This document shows positions 58,693 through 64,000 of a stretch of DNA of 64,000 nt, in pieces. Position 1 is the stretch's first letter; every line of letters starts with the position of its first letter. The stretch is from Bradysia coprophila (Eukaryota > Arthropoda > Insecta > Diptera > Sciaridae). The stretch spans positions 186,001 to 250,000 of the forward strand of contig NW_023503456.1 in the NCBI RefSeq assembly GCF_014529535.1. Reading direction: 5' to 3'. The notes beneath the pieces were generated by a model, which did no database searches, was not told the DNA's origin, and was given only the letters and a program-made list of their open reading frames with translations. Both the position numbers and the translations under genes were made by a program.

Positions 58693-61600
58693 TCAATTTT
58701 CATACACTTTTTGTATTCGCATTTTCTCGATACGCTTTTTCAGCTCAACCATTTGCATTATGTTCACCTGAAACGAAAAGAGAAATTCATGTTGCAGTTT
58801 TTAACGTAGCAGGTCACGGTAGAGGGGATGTGGATGCACTTTCCATATTTTTCGAAAAATTATTTTATTAATCAGCTCGGACAAAATTTTTTGATTTTCA
58901 ACCACACCATTTGGTGCAGCGGAATCCAAGGCACCTATGGCTACAGAGAGAGTATAGTGTAGAACTGATTCAGATTACAATCAGTCGTGGTACAAAAGAT
59001 TGGTTCGGTGGATGGAATGGAAGTTGGTGGAGATTCGTTAAAGTTGAGAAACTACGATTTTCTGAAGGTTTGAACCCCGAACAATGTTTCAGAATTTTTT
59101 TTATTTTCGACCGCACCATTTGGTGCTGCGGAATCCACGGCACCTACGGCTAGTATGATGGAGAACTGATTTGGATTACAATCATTCGTGGTCGCAATTC
59201 TGATAGCAATGGTATAAAAGATTGGTTCCATGGTTGCAAGGGAAGTTAGTGGAGACTCGTTAAAGTCAAATGGAGTGAACAAACCAGCGACCAATCGATG
59301 ACTATATTCAGTTTGAAAGGTACTTCATTAGAAGGCTGGCGCAACTAGCTGGTATTAAATGCTTCGAACAGACATGCTGTACGATGTAACGCATCCCTTT
59401 AAGAGCGGCTCACATTTCCATCAGGGTCTGTGTGTTTCTGTCTTTTCCCCTCTTGTACTCACCTCCAAATCGGTGTTATTTTTGATGGCAGCATGAAGTG
59501 GTTCGGCGTCTTTTGTAAAAACGAATACAACTGGAATGGTTACATCGCTAACGCCATCGCCAGACATGGCGAACATAGGCGAATCTTGGCTCGTCGAGCC
59601 TACAACATTATCGATAACAATGACCGCAACAGCTTTAGCCGCTTGTGCCTTACGCGCCTTATCCACGAATGTACATTCGCCACGTTCCACAATGACAATG
59701 CGGCCGTTAACCTCGTTCTGAAGCTCTGAAAGAGGTTTCGTGTGGAAGAGGAAATTCGGTTCTGTTAGTTAACGTGCGCATTAAATACTGTACGGGTCGC
59801 ATACCTGAACACAATTTTATCGGATTTGCGTAGACGACTTTTTGTCGAATGGAATTTTCGCCCGTCAATTCGGGACTGAAATGACTAGGTCCAGCCATTA
59901 TCACTTCGATGCTTTCATCGCTACCCGTCGAGAAGAACACAGCCTGAAAGGCGAGACGAGATTTCAATTTTGAACCGATCGAATTATTAAGACAAGTTTA
60001 CCTGAAGTTCAGTCAATTGGCTAACAGTCTGGGATTTCGATAATTCCAGCATTTCTTGCATGAATAGCAATCCCTTCTCGGCATCCTCCGGTGACTTAGC
60101 CTGCAATGAGGTGAAACAAAATAAATTTACTCGGCACGGGGTTGACAGCCATGTGGCATTGGATTCCGAACTTACATTGTAAAAGCTGTGCATTAACTGC
60201 ACCTTACCGTCGCCTAGTGATACCATTGAGATACCCATATCATAAACCGTTCGTAGATGATCTGCATTACTTGACTGAAACGAGACACAAAAAAAAGTTC
60301 ATTGCCGTCCGTCCCAGTTCAATCTGTTCACCGTAATTGCATTACTTGAAAGTCAAGAGCTCGAAGGCGCTTCGAATTCGATATGCGCGGACATACTCCT
60401 GTGACGAGATCACGTAGCGGGCGTCTAACGGTTTCAGGAAATAATTTGTTCGGACTTGGACACGAACGCATGTAATCCATAGCAACGTGATCATCCTGAT
60501 CGATGACTTCTGTAAATGGAAATCAATACACTGGTCAGATGCACAGTCTAGTTCGTACACACATAGATGTAACGGATCTCAACTAACCGCTTGTTGCATT
60601 GGTCAATTGACCCAACGACAGTGGAAGTAAGTGTGCCTCGGTGGTGAAGATGAAACTGTCCAAATCCAATATCAGTTCGGACGGATCGGCGAATATCAGG
60701 AACAGATATTTTATGGTCTCCGACAATACGAACGAGTCCATTCGGTCTTCGTGCTTTCCCGTTCGAACGTCATTCACGGCTGCAAAACCGCAGTCAACTC
60801 GTGCATGTTTCTGAACAAAAAAAAAGGTTTTTTTTATACATTCGATGAGCGGTCGTGAGTCAGACGACGTTTTCGATTTGTAGGGCCAGGCCAATACAAA
60901 CAATATTTGGTGACCCATGCCATAGAAAGATCGCAGGATTGATATCAGGAGTGATCACTGGAGTGATCCCAGGAGGTGATCACTGAAGCGATCCCAGGAG
61001 TGATCACCGGAGTGATCACTGAAGTGATAACTGGAGTGATAACTGAAGTGATCGCTGGAGTGATACCAGTAGTGATCACTGTAGTGATCCCAGGAGTGAT
61101 CAGTAATCACACGGCAACAATCTAAAAAATCTAAAAAAGATCGGAAGAATAATCGCCATCATCTTACCTGCAGTGTTTGCAGGGCTTTTTTCGCCACTTG
61201 TAGGTAATAATGATCGCCAGTAGCTTTGTACAGGAAATATGTGGACTCAATGAATTCTGGACGAAGTGGGTGCTGTCCCCAATGAATCTACAACGGAAAA
61301 TTCAAAAAATTGGTAAAATTGTCCCATGGCATCGCCTGTTCATAGTCATTTACCTGAAAATCGAATGTAAACGCTTCCGGTATGAATGTGTGCATCTGCA
61401 TGACCTGGTACAACATTTCGTGCGTTTGAACAGCTGGCTTCAAATCGCCAGAAAGGACTTGAAGACCCGGCCAGAATGCTGCAAGAAACATTGTTCTAAT
61501 TAGACCGTTTCGACCCTTGATGACGACTCGGTTCACATACCCAGCAAGGCATCCATGAAATTTCTAGATTTCGCATGCGGCCGATGCATGTGAACGTCTA

Positions 61601-62480
61601 GCAACATTGGTCCCTGACTGATGTACTTCATAACAGCCGAATAATGGCGATTGAATCTCGCCAAGTATTTGCCGTCGCCCAGCAACACGTACGACTTCAG
61701 GCAATATTCGTAATACGAATCGATGCCAGCGCCAACACCCGAGTCTCGTCGCACCCAATCGCCGTTGTGTACATTCAGAACGGTTCCCATCAAATCGGAT
61801 CCTCGGTTGCGCAGTTTCTGTGGGAATGGAATGGCAAAATTGAGATCCGTCATTTGGGTCGCTGGAAAGTAAATGCGAAAATCGTACCCAAAGGGCGTCC
61901 ATACTCGCGTGTGCTTTACGCTCAAAAATGGGCTCGCCACTCAGTCGTGACAAAGCCGCGAACTCTAGCAATATGGTTCCTGCACATGCCGTACACGTTT
62001 CTCGCGACTGTCGCAGCTCCTCCACTTTCATTCCATGGCGGAGATTTACCTAAATTTTACCGTTACATCAAAATGTCAGTGGATTGATCGACGCAAAACG
62101 ATCAACTCACCCTAGCATGTGGGATACCCGTCGACGTATTAAATGCTGGAAGTAAACGATATCCCAAATCTTTGGCCATTTCCAACAGCTCGCCTCGGTA
62201 CCACGGCATATAATCGGCCTCTTTTTGAATATATTCTGCTAAAATGTGTGCAGAAAGTAGTCCACTGAAATGGAAATTGCGATTGCATCGTCACTGTACG
62301 ACCCAAAAGAAACACCAACCCGCTTACCCAATCATTCGAATGTTCGTTTCGAACACCGAGACAACGATGTCGCTGTCGAATCGAACATTTTCGATAACCA
62401 ATTTGACGGCATGCTCAAATTCTTCGAAGTCATTTAGCAGAACTAGCGTGTCTAAGCTGTCTACCAGCGTCATTGAAAAA
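58693..62480 (-). CDS. EDEM3-like GH47 mannosidase-family protein with PA domain (5' part outside window)
   Basis: EDEM proteins trim mannose from misfolded glycoproteins in the ER and direct them to ER-associated degradation. I join thirteen minus-strand exons: 62480-62328, 62264-62111, 62049-61888, 61817-61541, 61478-61354, 61287-61168, 60810-60588, 60509-60346, 60274-60176, 60100-60002, 59943-59805, 59725-59463 and 58767-58693. All junctions are in phase, giving 683 residues. GH47 hallmarks are [94 protein letters not shown] and TTEAHLLPL. The PA domain follows ([17 protein letters not shown]…IPVVFVF), as in EDEM3. The chain ends only about 30 residues later in KVYEN, with no KDEL-like signal or long tail. 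Exons before 62480 (signal peptide and start of the GH47 domain) must lie beyond a large intron. The EDEM3 type is firm because of the PA domain. Confidence 0.93.
58880..59290. repeat. Tandem duplication of about 205 bp in the last EDEM3-like intron
   Basis: The block CACCATTTGGTGC…GCGGAATCCA…GGCACCTA…GGCTA…GAACTGATT…GATTACAATCA…TCGTGG…AAAAGATTGGTTC occurs near 58905 and again near 59110, diverged. Each copy starts with the palindrome CACCATTTGGTG. Frames in it are not conserved between copies. Confidence 0.7.
60940..61115. repeat. 12-bp minisatellite AGTGATCACTGG in an EDEM3-like intron
   Basis: About fourteen units of 12 bp, each containing GTGATC or GTGATA plus a short purine-rich spacer (CACTGGA, CCAGGA, ACTGAA). 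TGATCA-type palindromes recur through the array. It lies in the intron between exons 61287-61168 and 60810-60588. Confidence 0.9.
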
Positions 62481-62618
62481 CTGAAATGGAAAATTGCATT
62501 TTAACGGAAATGTTAGTGTCGTATTGTCGAATTGTTCGAAGCAATAGGTCAGCTCTCGGTGAGCTTTGTTTACAATGAAAAAGAGCAAATGAAACAAACG
62601 GAACTGCTAGACGTAATT

Positions 62619-62956
62619 GTACACGAAAAAAACGGAAAATGTCAATGTACGTCTGATTCGATCACGATTTACGTGTGAGTCGCAAATACTACATCTCCTA
62701 CGTAGTATGTCACATCGAAGTCGTGAAATTTTACGTCTAAATCGTACAATAAACGACTGAGTGAACCATTGGTTTTGCACATTGTAGTTGAGTGAGGACA
62801 AAACCAATGGTTCACTCAGTCGTTTATTGTACGATGTAGACGTAGAATTTTACGACTTCGATGTACATACTACGTACGAGACGTAGCATTTGCGACCCAC
62901 ACGTAAAACGTGATCGACTCAAACGTACATCGACATTTTGTGTTTTTTCCGTGTAC
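62619..62956. mobile_element. 338-bp foldback element in the 5' intron of the EDEM3-like gene
   Basis: The ends are GTACACGAAAAAAACGGAAA and its approximate complement. The arms remain complementary throughout. The innermost 36 bp of each arm (TCGTACAATAAACGACTGAG onwards) match perfectly around a loop of about 25 nt. It is MITE-like; a TA target site is possible but not provable here. Confidence 0.85.
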
Positions 62957-64000
62957 GGTGTTTAAGGGAGATGGCGAAACGACAACCTATTGTCCTGTAC
63001 CGGGGACAGCTCGGGGATTTTTTTGACAGCGGACCCTGAGTTGGTGTTCCGTCTGGCTCTACTTAAACACTGTATCCTACGATTCCCGCTCAATATTTGC
63101 ATCAGGAGTGTTTTTCGAACCAACTTGTATGGCGGAGTAGCATTTTTTTCGATTTTTCATATTCTAATCGTCTGACAGTCAACTCTGACAAAAAAAAACC
63201 TGTGGAGCGATATCGACTGGCAGTTTCGTAACGAAAGTTTTCTCGATGGCCAGATATTGCACCCTTAAGGGCTTTCCCCTTACTAAGGACTTTCTCCAAT
63301 TTAAGAACCCGCATCCCAGCAACGAAATTTGAAATTTTTATCGGAGCGTTTCAAACATGACGGATTATCACCTGACTTGTATCTCCTCACACCTTCACTA
63401 ACCTTCAACGCTCAAAGAACTTAGTGCAAAAGAGATACAAGATTTTGAGAGAGTAAGTCTCTTTTATGCTTTGTAGGTGCATTACCGTTGTTGAGATGGT
63501 AAACCATTTGTATTTTGAGAGAATTTTATTCCAACCGTTTTGATTTTATTCCGAACCGGTAAAATAAGATTTTGAATTTACGATATTCTCATACTTTCAA
63601 AATGCTTTGTATGCTAGTCGGTTCATTGTATGAAATGCAGTCAGTGACGCATTAAAATCTGAACCGCTCATTTGCAGTGGCCACTATGAGAACATAAATC
63701 GAACTTTAAAACCGGTCGATGACATCAACGAATAATACCTCTACGTAATGGAAACAAGAATGATAAAACATATTTCGTAAGTCCGGTTGAGACTGTTGAT
63801 TGTGGTTTACTGTTACGCAGAAGAATATTTCTGCGACTTTTATATTAGAGCGAAATCTGGTTTCGTCAATTTAGTTGGAATTGTATTTTAAGACACGAAC
63901 AATGGAATTACCAATAAAAATTTTGTCGAATTGATGTCGTAACTATTACTGACCGCAGTGGCTCAACATGAAATAAATCGACGACAGACAAGAGCATAAT
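62957..64000. other. Probable intron of the EDEM3-like gene, nothing recognised
   Basis: I searched this stretch on the minus strand for the missing N-terminal EDEM exon, which must end in the first two bases of an Asn codon before TTTTCAATG, and found none. It is therefore probably intron sequence. No other feature was seen. Confidence 0.4.

Overview
This window is nuclear DNA of an animal, most likely a dipteran insect. The genes are split by many short introns (about 55-100 nt), the intergenic DNA is AT-rich, and the proteins look most like fly orthologues. The lineage within Diptera is not certain; a lower fly is a guess. The gene models below were assembled by hand from splice signals, reading phase and remembered family conservation. 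No database search was run.

Seven protein-coding genes can be supported. From left to right they are: SepSecS, the last enzyme of selenocysteinyl-tRNA synthesis (minus, 5100-6765); the V-ATPase stator subunit E, Vha26 (minus, 18429-23420); the CCR4-NOT subunit Not2/Regena (plus, 31212-34325); a long coiled-coil centriole protein of the Asterless/CEP152 type (minus, 41797-45324); a sphingosine-1-phosphate phosphatase (plus, 49957-51757); a small MBF2-like putative secreted protein (minus, 55422-55946); and an EDEM3-like GH47 mannosidase with a PA domain (minus, 58693-62480, 5' end outside the window). They are unrelated housekeeping genes, and there is no operon-like logic. Each is a separate transcription unit.

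The rest is dominated by mobile and repetitive DNA. There is one full-length, apparently intact endonuclease/reverse-transcriptase LINE (36852-39908) and a near-identical 5'-truncated copy with an 8-nt deletion (9734-11175). There is a decayed Jockey-like LINE (35161-40176) into which the intact LINE is nested, and an older reverse transcriptase relic inside a Vha26 intron (20640-21310). Foldback elements and MITEs are numerous. Three of them show exact 8-bp target duplications of hAT type (3532-4007, 25135-25339, 49147-49351). A dispersed family carries the terminal motif CTTCGTACGGGGCT. tRNA-like SINE heads occur at several places, and there are several minisatellites.

The most striking structures are a 1.6-kb near-perfect palindrome (12036-13644), a four-layer nest of insertions (about 34975-40586), and two related 18-bp minisatellite arrays in opposite orientation upstream of Not2 (29605-30465). 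I saw no rRNA, no CRISPR array and no bacterial-type system.
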